The notes beneath the pieces are model-generated. The model was not told the origin of the DNA, made no database searches, and worked only from the letters and a program-made list of their open reading frames with translations. Source: JBDIAG01 sp963835085 (GTDB lineage Bacteria; Actinomycetota; Actinomycetes; Actinomycetales; CAWJMD01). Taken from it: DNA of 64,000 bases. Shown here piece after piece: positions 20,276-29,382 of the stretch. Position numbers and translations under genes: made by a program. The stretch is taken from assembly GCA_963835085.1 (NCBI GenBank), contig CAWIED010000004.1:1-64000 (forward strand), read 5' to 3'. Position 1 is the stretch's first letter. The number at the start of each line of letters is the position of its first letter.

Positions 20276-21195
20276 CGCCGTCCGCCACCGTTCTCGCGGT
20301 CACGGTGCGGTGCCGCCGTGCGCGAATGGGATGCGGATCGTTGTTGGCGCATGTCCTACCTCCCCGGTGTGGCCCTCTTACCTGTGCCACGGCACTGCTG
20401 AGCGCGATCAGGCACCAGATCCCGGAAGAAAGTTGGTGAGAGCTGCGAATCCAGCGACTTGGTGGCTGGTTGACCCCGGGGCGTGGCCCGGATCTGCGCA
20501 CATGCCAGACGGCCTGTGTGAGTCGCAGCTGGCCATCGTTGCCGGTCGCATGCACAGCCATGGCGGCTTGGTGTCCGTGCTCGGCCTGCAGCGTCGCAGT
20601 CAAGGTCCGTGCGTGGGCAGAGGCCAGATCAGTCCCGATATCGCCGGTGGCGTCGTGTAGGGCGTCAGTCTCGGAGCTGGCGTGTGGGCTGAGTCGTAGA
20701 TCAGGGGATGAGGGAGGTGCGAGCGTGGCTGAGTCCGCTGACGCAGGTGCTGACGGACCGAGTGGCAGCGTCGAGGGCGGGCCTGGTCGTTGCCACTTAC
20801 TGAGCGGCCATCTAGTCGTCCTGCTGAGTCCTGATGTCCTGACCGGTCCCGAGTGGTTGTTCGATCGTGGCCCAATGGCTGCTGATCCCACGGAGGTCGC
20901 CGCGCAGTTGAACGATGCGGGCGTGGTCGTCGTCGATCGCCTCGTCCCCTCGATGCCGCGGTCTGCGTCGTGGATCGCAGCAGCGCTTGCCGGGGTGACG
21001 TGAGGGCATCGAGTTGCGTGAGCAGTTCCCCGAAGGGCATCAAGTTCATCTCGGCGGGGGGGAGGGCTGTCGGGCCGTCGTGCAGGCATCGGCGGTAGCT
21101 GCCAGGGCCTCCTGGATGACCGCCACGACGCCGGGCGGGGAGTCGTCCCGATGCCTCACGCGAGCGTTCATGGCGTCGCCGTTGGGTCATCGAGT
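20268..21195 (-). pseudogene. Degenerate accessory genes, minus strand
   Basis: Protein-like pieces occur in different minus-strand frames. From an ATG near 21169, PPGVVAVIQEALAATADACT continues across a run of nine C into MNLMPFGELLTQLDALTS, then shifts near 20950 to IDDDHARIVQLRGDLRGISS and stops at 20812. Lower down, DALHDATGDIGTDLASAHAR begins another piece near 20660. They look like one or two short hypothetical genes disrupted by indels. No family is recognised. Confidence 0.3.
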
Positions 21196-21361
21196 CGAAG
21201 CGCCGCCGCGGCAGCAAGGAGTGCCGTTCTGGCGTCCTCGATCGCGGTCCCGGCCGCGTCGATGGCAGGCCAGGTTGAGCATCTCGGGCCGGTCTGTGCT
21301 GGCAGATCGTATGGTCGCCGCTCGGGCGTGATGGCGGCTCCTAGGCATAGGTGGTCCTGCC

Positions 21362-21820
21362 TCAAGCCTGAATCCGTGGAGTGGCCAGGGCGGCTGGTGT
21401 TCGTGAACCTGCAATGCGCGGTCGGCGATCACCGGTATCCCCAGTGGACGCTGCTTTCGGTGGCCTTGGGGATGAACACCCGACGTGCGGCTTGGGCGTC
21501 CACGATCCCGACCGGTGCTGCACCCAACAGGCAAGCTCGGCCTTGGTCTCTGCCCACAACGCGATCTTGGCGTCGATGCCCGCCGTCTTACGGCCAGTGT
21601 TGATCTGCGCCACCCGGCGAACGCTCAGCAAAGCATTCGCCCGGGAACGCAGCATCAACCTCTGCAAACTACGGACCCTTCTCAGGTGCCCTTCCCGCGA
21701 CGCCATGAAGATCCGCTGCCGCAAGCGCCGTACTTCCCGCTCTGCCTGGTCCCAGTCCACCTGATCCGTAGAGCTGTGCTCGCCGGGCCGGCGCGTCTGT
21801 GAACGGGTATTCGTACTCAA
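21362..21820 (-). pseudogene. Group II intron reverse transcriptase/maturase, N-terminal remnant
   Basis: From ATG 21820 the sequence VDWDQAEREVRRLRQRIFMA, VRSLQRLMLRSRANALLSVR and RVAQINTGRKTAGIDAKIAL is the conserved N-terminus of group II intron LtrA-like proteins, which splice and mobilise their intron. The next conserved block, GKQRPLGIPVIADRALQ-like, appears in another frame near 21440. After it the similarity ends, so the palm motifs and maturase domain are missing. The element is dead and truncated. Confidence 0.7.
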
Positions 21821-21868
21821 ATGATTCTATTTCGTCCCATCGAAGCGTCCGACCTGTGGCGATTCGCA

Positions 21869-22243
21869 CTACGTGGCCCGGACAGTGTCTGTGCAGGTGG
21901 CTGCGCGCTGGCAGCGCGCAGCGTGGTTGACCGGCGCCATGGGCCGGTTCTGAGCAAGTGACTCACGGCGCAGATGCCCAGGTGTGGCTCGGTCGCCGCG
22001 TGGCACGGCCGGGTTCGAGTCGGAGACGACCTCGTTGCAGTGGCGGGCGTGGTCACGACTCGTCGGCCCGCGCATCATCTGAAGCAACGCCTCAGCGATC
22101 GGCTTCTCGGCATCACATCGAGGGCAGACCGGCAAGCCCGCGCTCTCATCACGGGTCGGGACGAACCAGGTTCCACATACGCCACGGACTGGTCTGCCCT
22201 CGATGGAGGCCTCGGTCAGGTAGGTGAGGCCGACGTAATGCAA
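21869..22243 (-). CDS. DUF3039-like small zinc-ribbon protein
   Basis: The N-terminal 55 residues, TTG start at 22243, contain HYVGLTYLTEASIEGRPVRG, a Cys in VCGTWFVPTRD and LPVCPRCDAEKPIAEALL. This arrangement (HYV, ALC-like, W-VPTRD, PVCPxC) resembles actinobacterial DUF3039 proteins of unknown function. The remaining 65 residues look unrelated and may be read-through toward the adjacent group II intron remnant, so the natural end is uncertain. Confidence 0.5.
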   Translation of the reverse strand: MHYVGLTYLTEASIEGRPVRGVCGTWFVPTRDESAGLPVCPRCDAEKPIAEALLQMMRGPTSRDHARHCNEVVSDSNPAVPRGDRATPGHLRRESLAQNRPMAPVNHAARCQRAATCTDTVRAT

Positions 22244-22311
22244 CCTGACCTGTTACCACCGCTTTAGCCATACAGCTAATCGTATCAACAGTGTGCGATC
22301 GGTTAGACCGG

Positions 22312-22800
22312 TCATAGCGCGTACGGATCGGTCTTTCTTGTGGCGGCACGGACTTTCCGGCATACACCCTCACGGTAGGTCGGCTCACTCGTGTCATAGG
22401 GGAACCCAAAGTCGATGCGACGTTCGGGGTTGCCGAAGTAGAGGAACGCCATTCCGCTGTCAAACGTAAAGTCGATTGCATTGGAAAACGGGATCGCCAA
22501 CACTTGCGGTTGACTATTGGCTCCAAATTGACTAACCACGTAAATTGTCGAGCTACCTAGAGCAAGATATCCACCCCTTTCACCCTCTCCTATCACCCTG
22601 ATATAGTAAACTATTGTGGAGATCTGTTCGCTCGGAGAAAGCCGTTCGTTCAAAGCCGCTAGGTGCTGCTTCAACCCTGACCGGCGCATTGCAGGCGATG
22701 CCTTTGGTGGGGCGCTCAGGATAGACTCACGAATATCTGGCCGGACCTCAAAAGATAGCTCGAAGGTTGTTTGCTCTAACTTCTTTCGGAAAATTCCCAT
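22312..22800 (-). CDS. Hypothetical protein with possible bacterial PH-like fold
   Basis: ATG at 22800 follows AGGAG with good spacing and gives 162 residues; an upstream extension lacks such support. The protein starts MGIFRKKLEQTTFELSFEVR. Its second half is a run of beta strands (STIVYYIRVIGEGERGGYLA, STIYVVSQFG, MAFLYFGNPERRIDFGFPYD) reminiscent of YokE-like PH domains. There is no signal or membrane segment. Its base composition is poorer in GC than its neighbours, suggesting a separate origin. No function can be assigned. Confidence 0.6.
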   Translation of the reverse strand: MGIFRKKLEQTTFELSFEVRPDIRESILSAPPKASPAMRRSGLKQHLAALNERLSPSEQISTIVYYIRVIGEGERGGYLALGSSTIYVVSQFGANSQPQVLAIPFSNAIDFTFDSGMAFLYFGNPERRIDFGFPYDTSEPTYREGVCRKVRAATRKTDPYAL

Positions 22801-23072
22801 TTGCAACGCTCCTGTTCGATTCGAGGCAGACGACTCAGCGTGCGCAACTGATGTCTTCACGAGGTCTGATTCCCCCCCTTTCTCCACTTAGGTCAATGCC
22901 TTACTTTCAAGACGTTATTTCGTAGGTGTTCCACCGGGTTTGCGTCATGGTTCGATCCAGTATCATATCGTACTTTGGGGGATTGAATCAGTTGGGACAA
23001 GTCATTAATTAAGCGCTGCGGAGACCTTGCCGTTCCCTCGAAATCTGGTTCGGGATTTCATGGACCGGCGCC

Positions 23073-23966
23073 CTACCGTTTGGTGACAGGACCGCCGCTC
23101 GCCCAAGCCGCGGGAGTGATACCAAGGCAACGCCCGGGATTGCTCGCTTGCGCCGTCACCCCCGAGTAGTAGTCATGGGTAAACCCGGACAAATTGTTGT
23201 AGATGGAATTCGGGATTGGGTGTGCTGCGGTCTCGTCCTGCTGGACGTAACCCTTGTGCGTGCGGCAGTTCACGGACGTGCCCGGCTGGTGATTGTCGAC
23301 CATGGGCTTCGGCGCGGTACCCCTCGCGTCGTAGTAGAAAGTAATCGCATGACCCCATTCATGCTTGAGTATGTTACGGCTCCCATAGTCGAGTTGCTGC
23401 ATCTGGATCTCGGAGAACGTCGGACTCGTACCCATAGGCCATGTCAGACCACCGGCGTGCGCGATGTTGTCCGACTTCATCGGCCCCCAGTCCCATCCGT
23501 ATGACTGCCAGAAAACGATGTATGAGTCGTATCCTGGGTCCTGATCGGACTTCGTCGTCCACGGAGTCGGTGTCCAGCCGCCATAGCCGTCTGGGGCAAG
23601 CGTCTGGCTGTCCAGCGGCTTGCTGACGGTTTTGACGGTGACAGTTGGGTGCTCCTTGCCGCTGGTGAGTGCAGGGACATCCGTATTCACAAATCCGGTT
23701 GCGCTGTTCCTGATACCCTTCACCTCATCCGGGACCAGACTACCTACAAGTCGGTGGGAAACGCCGGATGACTGGTACGTGAGGTCCGTGTACAGATACA
23801 CGATGACTTCGATCTTCCAGGACGGTGCGGCTGTTACCGCCTGCGCCGGTACCGTCAGGCCAAGCAGCGATAACACGAGGGTGAGGAGTGCGGCCAGACT
23901 GACTGATGATAACAATCTTGGACCGGCCCTCCTGTCGCCAGGAGAATAGTTTTTGTCGTCATCCAT
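23073..23966 (-). CDS. Secreted zinc metalloprotease (HEWGH)
   Basis: A 297-residue exported protein. Start ATG 23966 follows AAGGAG. A basic N-region and the hydrophobic stretch SVSLAALLTLVLSLLGLTV end at a likely AQA cleavage site. The mature part contains NILKHEWGHAITFYYDARG, an HExxH zinc-protease motif, and several cysteines that may form disulfides. The specific peptidase family is not recognised. It lies in a lower-GC patch beside another secreted protein and is likely a secreted enzyme or toxin of the accessory region. Confidence 0.7.
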   Translation of the reverse strand: MDDDKNYSPGDRRAGPRLLSSVSLAALLTLVLSLLGLTVPAQAVTAAPSWKIEVIVYLYTDLTYQSSGVSHRLVGSLVPDEVKGIRNSATGFVNTDVPALTSGKEHPTVTVKTVSKPLDSQTLAPDGYGGWTPTPWTTKSDQDPGYDSYIVFWQSYGWDWGPMKSDNIAHAGGLTWPMGTSPTFSEIQMQQLDYGSRNILKHEWGHAITFYYDARGTAPKPMVDNHQPGTSVNCRTHKGYVQQDETAAHPIPNSIYNNLSGFTHDYYSGVTAQASNPGRCLGITPAAWASGGPVTKR

Positions 23967-24158
23967 GAAAGACTCCTTCTGCTGAGTAGAATCACTACTG
24001 CCGCTCCACGAATTGTCTACTTGCTAATCGTCGGAGAAAGCGCCTGCAGTGGAAACCTGAGAGGTGGGAGGATCTGCCCTCGGCTTTTTCCATAGCGGTG
24101 AAGACGGAGATACCATCTTTCAAAGTGATTACAAGCTTGTGATCAGTTGTTTTTCGTG

Positions 24159-24947
24159 TCAGCTCCCGATGGGGTTGGCCCATCCGAGGTAGGGGTTGCT
24201 GAGGTAACCGAGGACTGGGTATTGCTTCACTGGGAGGCGATTACCGACATAGCCCAAGGTGCCGATCTCCTGGCCGTTGCCGATGCTGACTGCGACGTGT
24301 CCGAAGCCATTGCCGCCGCCGTAGTAGACGAGGGCGCCGGCAGGCGGGTTCGCGTCGGTGTGGATTCGACCGTTGGACCGCTGCCACTGGTAGTCCGCGA
24401 TGGCGCTGGGAAATCGGAAGGTGAAGCCCTCGGCCTGTTCGACAAACTGCTCGCAGTATCCGGACCAGGGGTGCTTGAAGTAATCGCTCCAGGTCGGGTC
24501 CGGGGAATGCGCCTCGGAGATCGCCCAGGTCGCGGCCCGCTGCATCTGCGATGAGGGGCCCGGCGAGGGTGCACTGCAGTCACCGGTACCGGGGGCGTAG
24601 CTGTTGAACGAGGGTGTGTTGGTCAAGGTGTCGGAGATGGCACCGACGACGCCGTTCGCGAGTTGGACGCGGTCCCAGGTGGCGTTGCCGTTCACGTTCG
24701 TGCCGTTCTGCCACTGGCAGATCAGGGTAAAGGTGGCGCCGTTGGGCGCTGCGGCGACGACGCCGTAGTTGGTGCCGGGGCCGCTGCGAACGTTGACGGC
24801 TGCGGTGGTGTGGTAGATGCCGGCGGCGGTCGCTGGGCTGGCCGTGCCAACCAACGTCCCGGTGGCAGCGGCGGCAACAACCAGGCCGGCCATTGCGCGG
24901 CGCAGCCGCGCCTGACGTGGGGAGCCGGTGTCAGTTCGTGGGACCAT
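24159..24947 (-). CDS. Secreted SH3-domain / CHAP-like cysteine peptidase
   Basis: ATG 24947 follows GGAGG (262 residues). A signal peptide (MAGLVVAAAATGTLVGTASP, cleavage after ATA) is followed by a bacterial SH3 domain with VNVRSGPGTNYGVVAAAPNG. A CHAP/NlpC-like domain comes next, with the Cys in WSGYCEQFVEQAEGF and the His in GNGFGHVAVSIGNG. Such proteins cleave peptidoglycan or act as secreted lysins. The gene is intact, with no visible operon partner. Confidence 0.75.
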   Translation of the reverse strand: MVPRTDTGSPRQARLRRAMAGLVVAAAATGTLVGTASPATAAGIYHTTAAVNVRSGPGTNYGVVAAAPNGATFTLICQWQNGTNVNGNATWDRVQLANGVVGAISDTLTNTPSFNSYAPGTGDCSAPSPGPSSQMQRAATWAISEAHSPDPTWSDYFKHPWSGYCEQFVEQAEGFTFRFPSAIADYQWQRSNGRIHTDANPPAGALVYYGGGNGFGHVAVSIGNGQEIGTLGYVGNRLPVKQYPVLGYLSNPYLGWANPIGS

Positions 24948-25557
24948 GATGTCCTCCAGTGAGTCGGCTTGCGAAGGGGGCTGACGCCGTTGAAGCGGTG
25001 AGTGTGGTCGACGTCGCAAGTCGAGCAACTACGGCAGCTGTAGTCGCGCGCCGGATTGTTGAGAACCTCATGAGTCGCCCTCCTGATCGTTCGGCTGGGT
25101 CCCTATGACCCGCGCCAGGCACTTATTCTCGAGTTCACCTACGGTTGGGTCATGTCCCTGCTTCTCGGGACAGGTATCCGAGCTCCCCACGTGTCAGGCT
25201 TAGATTTTCGTGATCGGTGAGCCTGGAGGTTCGAATAGGGTGGGTCGATCGCGGCAAGCGAGGTTCTGGAGGGCATGCCTGACCTGGCCGATCTGCACTA
25301 GATCGAGGCCGACGGGTTCAACCCACCAAAGCGAGCGACGGGCGGGCAGGCCACGGGTCGTCTTGGTCCAGGCCGACGAACCGGCTGCCCTCGACACGTA
25401 CGGCACCGGCCGTCACATCACCCTGTTCGAGCGCGGTACTCCGATTCTGCATATCCTCTCGTCCGGTACCTGCACCTGCCCGGTCGCGCTGGTGACCGGT
25501 TCAAGGCGAACCCGACCGTGGGCAACATTCCCATCTCGGATCGTTTATGGCGGGCTG
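24948..25557. other. Intergenic region without a convincing gene
   Basis: About 600 bp between the SH3-CHAP gene and the response regulator. Short frames on both strands (a plus-strand one at 25210-25659 and a minus-strand one at 25200-25406) have no recognisable similarity and no good ribosome sites, so they are not called. Confidence 0.4.
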
Positions 25558-26271
25558 TTACCGCGTGCGGCCAGGGTTTCGGTGGGGCATATCGACGTGT
25601 CCGTCTTGGATGACGTGTTGCAAGGTTTCGTAGGCGTTGTAGGTGGGCCGGCCCAGTGACCGGTAGGTACTGGCGGCCCGTTTGAGGTAGGTGTCGACGG
25701 TTGAGGTGGCCGCTGGCGGGTCGAGCAGGCGGCCGATGTCCTGGCGGCCGACGCCTTGGGCGAGGAGTTCGAAGACCTCTTGTTCACGGGGGGCGAGGTG
25801 CCCGACCAGGTTCGGGTCAGTGAGCAGAATATGAGCCAGGCGGCTGGAAACGGTGGGTTCACCGGTGCGGGCGGTCCGGATGGCCTGAATCAGATGGGTT
25901 TCGGGGTCGGATTTGAGGACGAGTCCGACCGCACCGGCGGCGATGGCCCGCCGGACGGGGACCGGGCGGACCTCGGCAGTGAAAATGAGTACCTGCGGAC
26001 CGGCCGCCAGGAGGGTCTGGACGTTGCGAGTGGGATCGGACTCCTCCCCAGCCTCAGGTACGCCCAGGTCGAGGTCGAGCAGGACGACGTCCGCGGTCCC
26101 ACCGTCGTTGTCGAGCAGTTCGCTGACCGTGGCGGCGGCGGCGATCACCGTGATCCAGGGCGCGAGCTCCCGTACCGTCCACCGGATTCCGCTGATCGTA
26201 CTTGGGTGATCATCGACAGCCGCGAGCCGCAAAGGCAGGTCGGTGGAAGCATCCGGTTCGGGTGTTGTCAC
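25558..26271 (-). CDS. NarL/FixJ-type response regulator
   Basis: DNA-binding regulator of a two-component system. GTG 26271 gives 237 residues. The receiver domain has the acidic pair in LAAVDDHPSTISGI, the phospho-acceptor Asp in ADVVLLDLDLGVPEAG and the lysine in VGLVLKSDPETH. The C-terminal LuxR-type helix-turn-helix is LAPREQEVFELLAQGVGRQD and following. The start lies 5 bp after the histidine kinase stop, so the pair is one operon. The signal sensed is unknown. Confidence 0.88.
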   Translation of the reverse strand: MTTPEPDASTDLPLRLAAVDDHPSTISGIRWTVRELAPWITVIAAAATVSELLDNDGGTADVVLLDLDLGVPEAGEESDPTRNVQTLLAAGPQVLIFTAEVRPVPVRRAIAAGAVGLVLKSDPETHLIQAIRTARTGEPTVSSRLAHILLTDPNLVGHLAPREQEVFELLAQGVGRQDIGRLLDPPAATSTVDTYLKRAASTYRSLGRPTYNAYETLQHVIQDGHVDMPHRNPGRTR

Positions 26272-26275
26272 CGGA

Positions 26276-28573
26276 TCAGCTAACCGGATCAGGTGACTGA
26301 TCGGTAGTCCCCATGTGGGGTGACCTCGCCGCACTGACCGTGAGGCGAACCAGCAGGAAGGGCCGCTCGGCCACAACGGTGGCACCGATGGCCTCGGCGA
26401 CCGACGCCACGGCCTGGTCCTTCGGCGCGGGCGCGACGAGCAGGCTGACCGACACCTTTCCCGGGTCCACGTGGGACATGGTCAGCACGGTCCGCTCGGG
26501 TGGACCGTCCGGGCGGTCGAGAGCTGCAGTGAATAGTCGGGAGACCAGACCATCAGGGAGCCGCGGGGCGACCTCGGGGTCGGCGTTGATCTCCACAACC
26601 TGCCCGGCTGCCCGGGTCTCGGCGATGAGTCTGCGAGCGTCCTCGTCCAGACATGCGCCCAGGAGAATGTCGTCCCGGACCGCTGCTTCGAGCACTGCCG
26701 CTAGTCGCCGGACTGCCGGATCCGTCGGATCAAGGTCACCATGGGCTACCAGAGTGAGGAAAGGCAGCACCCACGCCTGGACACGGCCCAGTCGGTCGGC
26801 GATCACCCGTTGGCCGATGGTGAACTGGGCCCGGACAGTGTCTGACTGCCGTTCCATTTCTTCTGCCCACAGGACGTTCCGGCTCATCCGGTCGATGGTG
26901 ATCCGGGCTGCGAGAACCCCGGCCACCGCGATCAGAGTCGACATGACCGCCGGGAGCCCCTGTTCGATGGCGGCCCACCCTGGATCCATTCGATGCACCA
27001 TCGCGGCCGCTGCCGCGGTGGCCACGACCGCGCCGGTGATCGATTCCCAGAGCGGGCGGAAGAACGCCAACAACCCCAGTGCGGGCCCTCCGGCGCCTGC
27101 GGCGAAGTAGGCAACCGCCACGTCATCGACGGCCTGGAGTTCCCATCCTCCGGCGATAGCGGCCGCCACCGCGGTCACGATCAACGCCAGCGACATCCAG
27201 CCGGGTATCGACCGGCTCCGGCTCCACAGCAGCGCTCCCAGGGTGATCACCGCGGCTACGCCAACGGCGAGCAGCGCGGCCAACGGATCAGCCAGCCGCG
27301 GCCAGTTCAGTCCGCCCTGGACAAGCACGAACACCACCATCGGGGCCACCCCACCCGTAATCATTCGCATCCGGGTACCTGCCAGATCGGCGAGTCGTTG
27401 GGAAGCGTCGAGGGACGCCTCCTGCGCGATCTTCCAGGTGATCCGCACGGTGGTCCCCACCCCCAGAGCAGAGGTAACAACCGCGGTGCCGCCGATGTCG
27501 GCTATCCGTTCTATGATTGAACTGCGGTACCCGAACGGGCCGGTTACCAGCTTTGGGTCGAACCCGAGACCCTCGTCAGTGACCTGGACCTGCACCCCAC
27601 CCGGCAAGGACCGGACCATGACTACGGCGTCGGTCACACCGGCGTGGCGCTGCACATTGCGCAGCGCCTCACCCACCGCCCCGGCGATCGCCGATGCCAC
27701 AGGCTCGGGGAGTACAGGTTCCCCCGACACCCGCACGCACACCGTCAGCGGCGACCTTGCCACCAGCTCGTCCAACGCGCCGCGCAGATCACCGATCGAC
27801 AGGCCCGCCAGCGCCGAATACTCTTCGGCGAGCACCGTGCATGCCTGCCCGGTGAGATCGCGGACCCTCACCGGGTCGATCGCCCCGGGCGGGAGGGCCA
27901 CTGTCCGCAGCGCATGGATCACTTCGTCATGCAACAGCCGCGCCACCGCCCGCCGCTGACGGTCGCCGGCCCGGGCCGTCTCGGTCAGCGCGTGGGACCT
28001 ATTACGGGCCCGGGTGGCCTCATCCGACATCTCGGCGGTCCGACGCCACGCCGGAATGGCGACCAGCACCATCACCGCGAACACGACGTAGCAGGACAGG
28101 TCGGAGATCGCGGCCTGCACCCCATGCCCAGGTCCGGTGGCCGAAGATAGCCGCAGACCCGCGTACCCGGTCAGCAGCACCGCTAACACCGGTGCCGCGC
28201 GGGACAACGGCAATCCGACACACACCAGAATGCACACGGGGATCATCAACTGCCACGCCCACCACACCTCGGGCAATGACGACGCGGAGGGAGCGGCCCA
28301 AGCGAACACCACTTGCGCGCCGGCAACCGCGACGACCGTGACGTACACCAGAGTGGGACCAAGACAGCCGAACAGGATCAACACCGCCGAACAGGCCAGC
28401 GCGCCCACCGCCACGACGATCGCAGCCCGGCCGATACCACCGGACACGCCGAATGCTTGTGACAGCCACTGAATCGACACCGCGACGTCGTTGACAACTA
28501 TCAGCCCGAACATCACTGTTAGGGCCCGCTCGAACGAACCTGTCCAGGTGCAACCACGAATATCGACCGTCAC
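26276..28573 (-). CDS. NarL-family sensor histidine kinase with two membrane domains
   Basis: A 765-residue kinase if GTG 28573 is used; the frame is open to 28696, so the start is uncertain. An N-terminal group of about six membrane helices is followed by a HisKA_3-type dimerisation motif, RRAVARLLHDEVIHALRTVA, and an ATPase domain (GEALRNVQRHAGVTDAVVMV, VTDEGLGFDPK). Unusually, a second block of membrane helices (MITGGVAPMVVFVLVQGGLN onward) and a cytosolic tail follow the ATPase domain, which doubles the normal length. It probably phosphorylates the adjacent regulator. Confidence 0.82.
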   Translation of the reverse strand: MTVDIRGCTWTGSFERALTVMFGLIVVNDVAVSIQWLSQAFGVSGGIGRAAIVVAVGALACSAVLILFGCLGPTLVYVTVVAVAGAQVVFAWAAPSASSLPEVWWAWQLMIPVCILVCVGLPLSRAAPVLAVLLTGYAGLRLSSATGPGHGVQAAISDLSCYVVFAVMVLVAIPAWRRTAEMSDEATRARNRSHALTETARAGDRQRRAVARLLHDEVIHALRTVALPPGAIDPVRVRDLTGQACTVLAEEYSALAGLSIGDLRGALDELVARSPLTVCVRVSGEPVLPEPVASAIAGAVGEALRNVQRHAGVTDAVVMVRSLPGGVQVQVTDEGLGFDPKLVTGPFGYRSSIIERIADIGGTAVVTSALGVGTTVRITWKIAQEASLDASQRLADLAGTRMRMITGGVAPMVVFVLVQGGLNWPRLADPLAALLAVGVAAVITLGALLWSRSRSIPGWMSLALIVTAVAAAIAGGWELQAVDDVAVAYFAAGAGGPALGLLAFFRPLWESITGAVVATAAAAAMVHRMDPGWAAIEQGLPAVMSTLIAVAGVLAARITIDRMSRNVLWAEEMERQSDTVRAQFTIGQRVIADRLGRVQAWVLPFLTLVAHGDLDPTDPAVRRLAAVLEAAVRDDILLGACLDEDARRLIAETRAAGQVVEINADPEVAPRLPDGLVSRLFTAALDRPDGPPERTVLTMSHVDPGKVSVSLLVAPAPKDQAVASVAEAIGATVVAERPFLLVRLTVSAARSPHMGTTDQSPDPVS

Positions 28574-29382
28574 CGGCGTTGCTGCGCGTGAATGCCGGTC
28601 CTGCAGCCCGAACGCTGCCAGGGAGCTGAAGGAGGCCAGGACCAGGCTCCGACTGTCAGACGACCGATTCGGGAGACCTGCCCGCGCCGTAACCACCCGA
28701 CCGCGAGGACCAGGGGACCTGTGCCCAGCCTGATCTTGGCCACTGACATCATTGTACTAATCCTGTTTCGGTCTAGCCTCGATGGCTTCTTGGGGTGTCT
28801 CGTCGCCAGCGACCAGAGCGGTAGCATCGCCCCCCGATAACCTGGCAGCACAACCACCAAGAAGCCCGGGCTGACCATTCTGACTCCCCTGCCGTACACC
28901 CAAGCGGAGACGAGCGCGGAGATGCTAGCGACCATACCGTTCATCTAGCCAAGGTGGACCTGGTCGGGCCGCCCGGTGTGGACGCATCTCCCACAGTGCA
29001 ACAGTGTTACTCGATGACGGCCCACGCCTCGCGACCGCGTGGACCGCCAAGTGCGACCCACATGCGCGCCTGTCGCGATCCGCTGGTCCCCCAGAAGAAA
29101 GGGGCGATGCGACGAGGACCTCATCCGTCGGTGCCGACCAGTCCGAACCTCGACACGCTTGTCCCTGGCGCAATTGTCCATCAAGAGGTGCAACTCAACA
29201 TCGGGGTAGGCACTCGCGACCTGCTTGCGTGGAAGGCCAGGAACTCACCTGGCCCGTGGCGATCTCAACGCCGCGAACAAGGTGGTGGTGCCGTGCCACT
29301 TGTAGTCTTTGCCGGTTTCGACGGTCCAGGATGAATCCGTATACACCGTTAAGTTGACGTAGACCCTGACGGACCAAGTGGC
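28574..29382. other. Intergenic region, possible gene fragments
   Basis: About 800 bp between two minus-strand genes. A frame at 28570-28944 (MNGMVASISALVSAWVYGRG) and, directly after the OmpA-like stop, the in-frame string TVYTDSSWTVETGKDYKWHG near 29300 look protein-like. Neither has a supported start or known family. Confidence 0.35.

Noticed and set aside
25210..25659. Plus-strand frame before the response regulator
   Set aside because: No family, no ribosome site, and its end overlaps the regulator on the other strand.
28570..28944. 124-codon minus-strand frame resembling a small membrane protein
   Set aside because: No clear ribosome site and it overlaps the kinase N-terminus region; not enough support to call.
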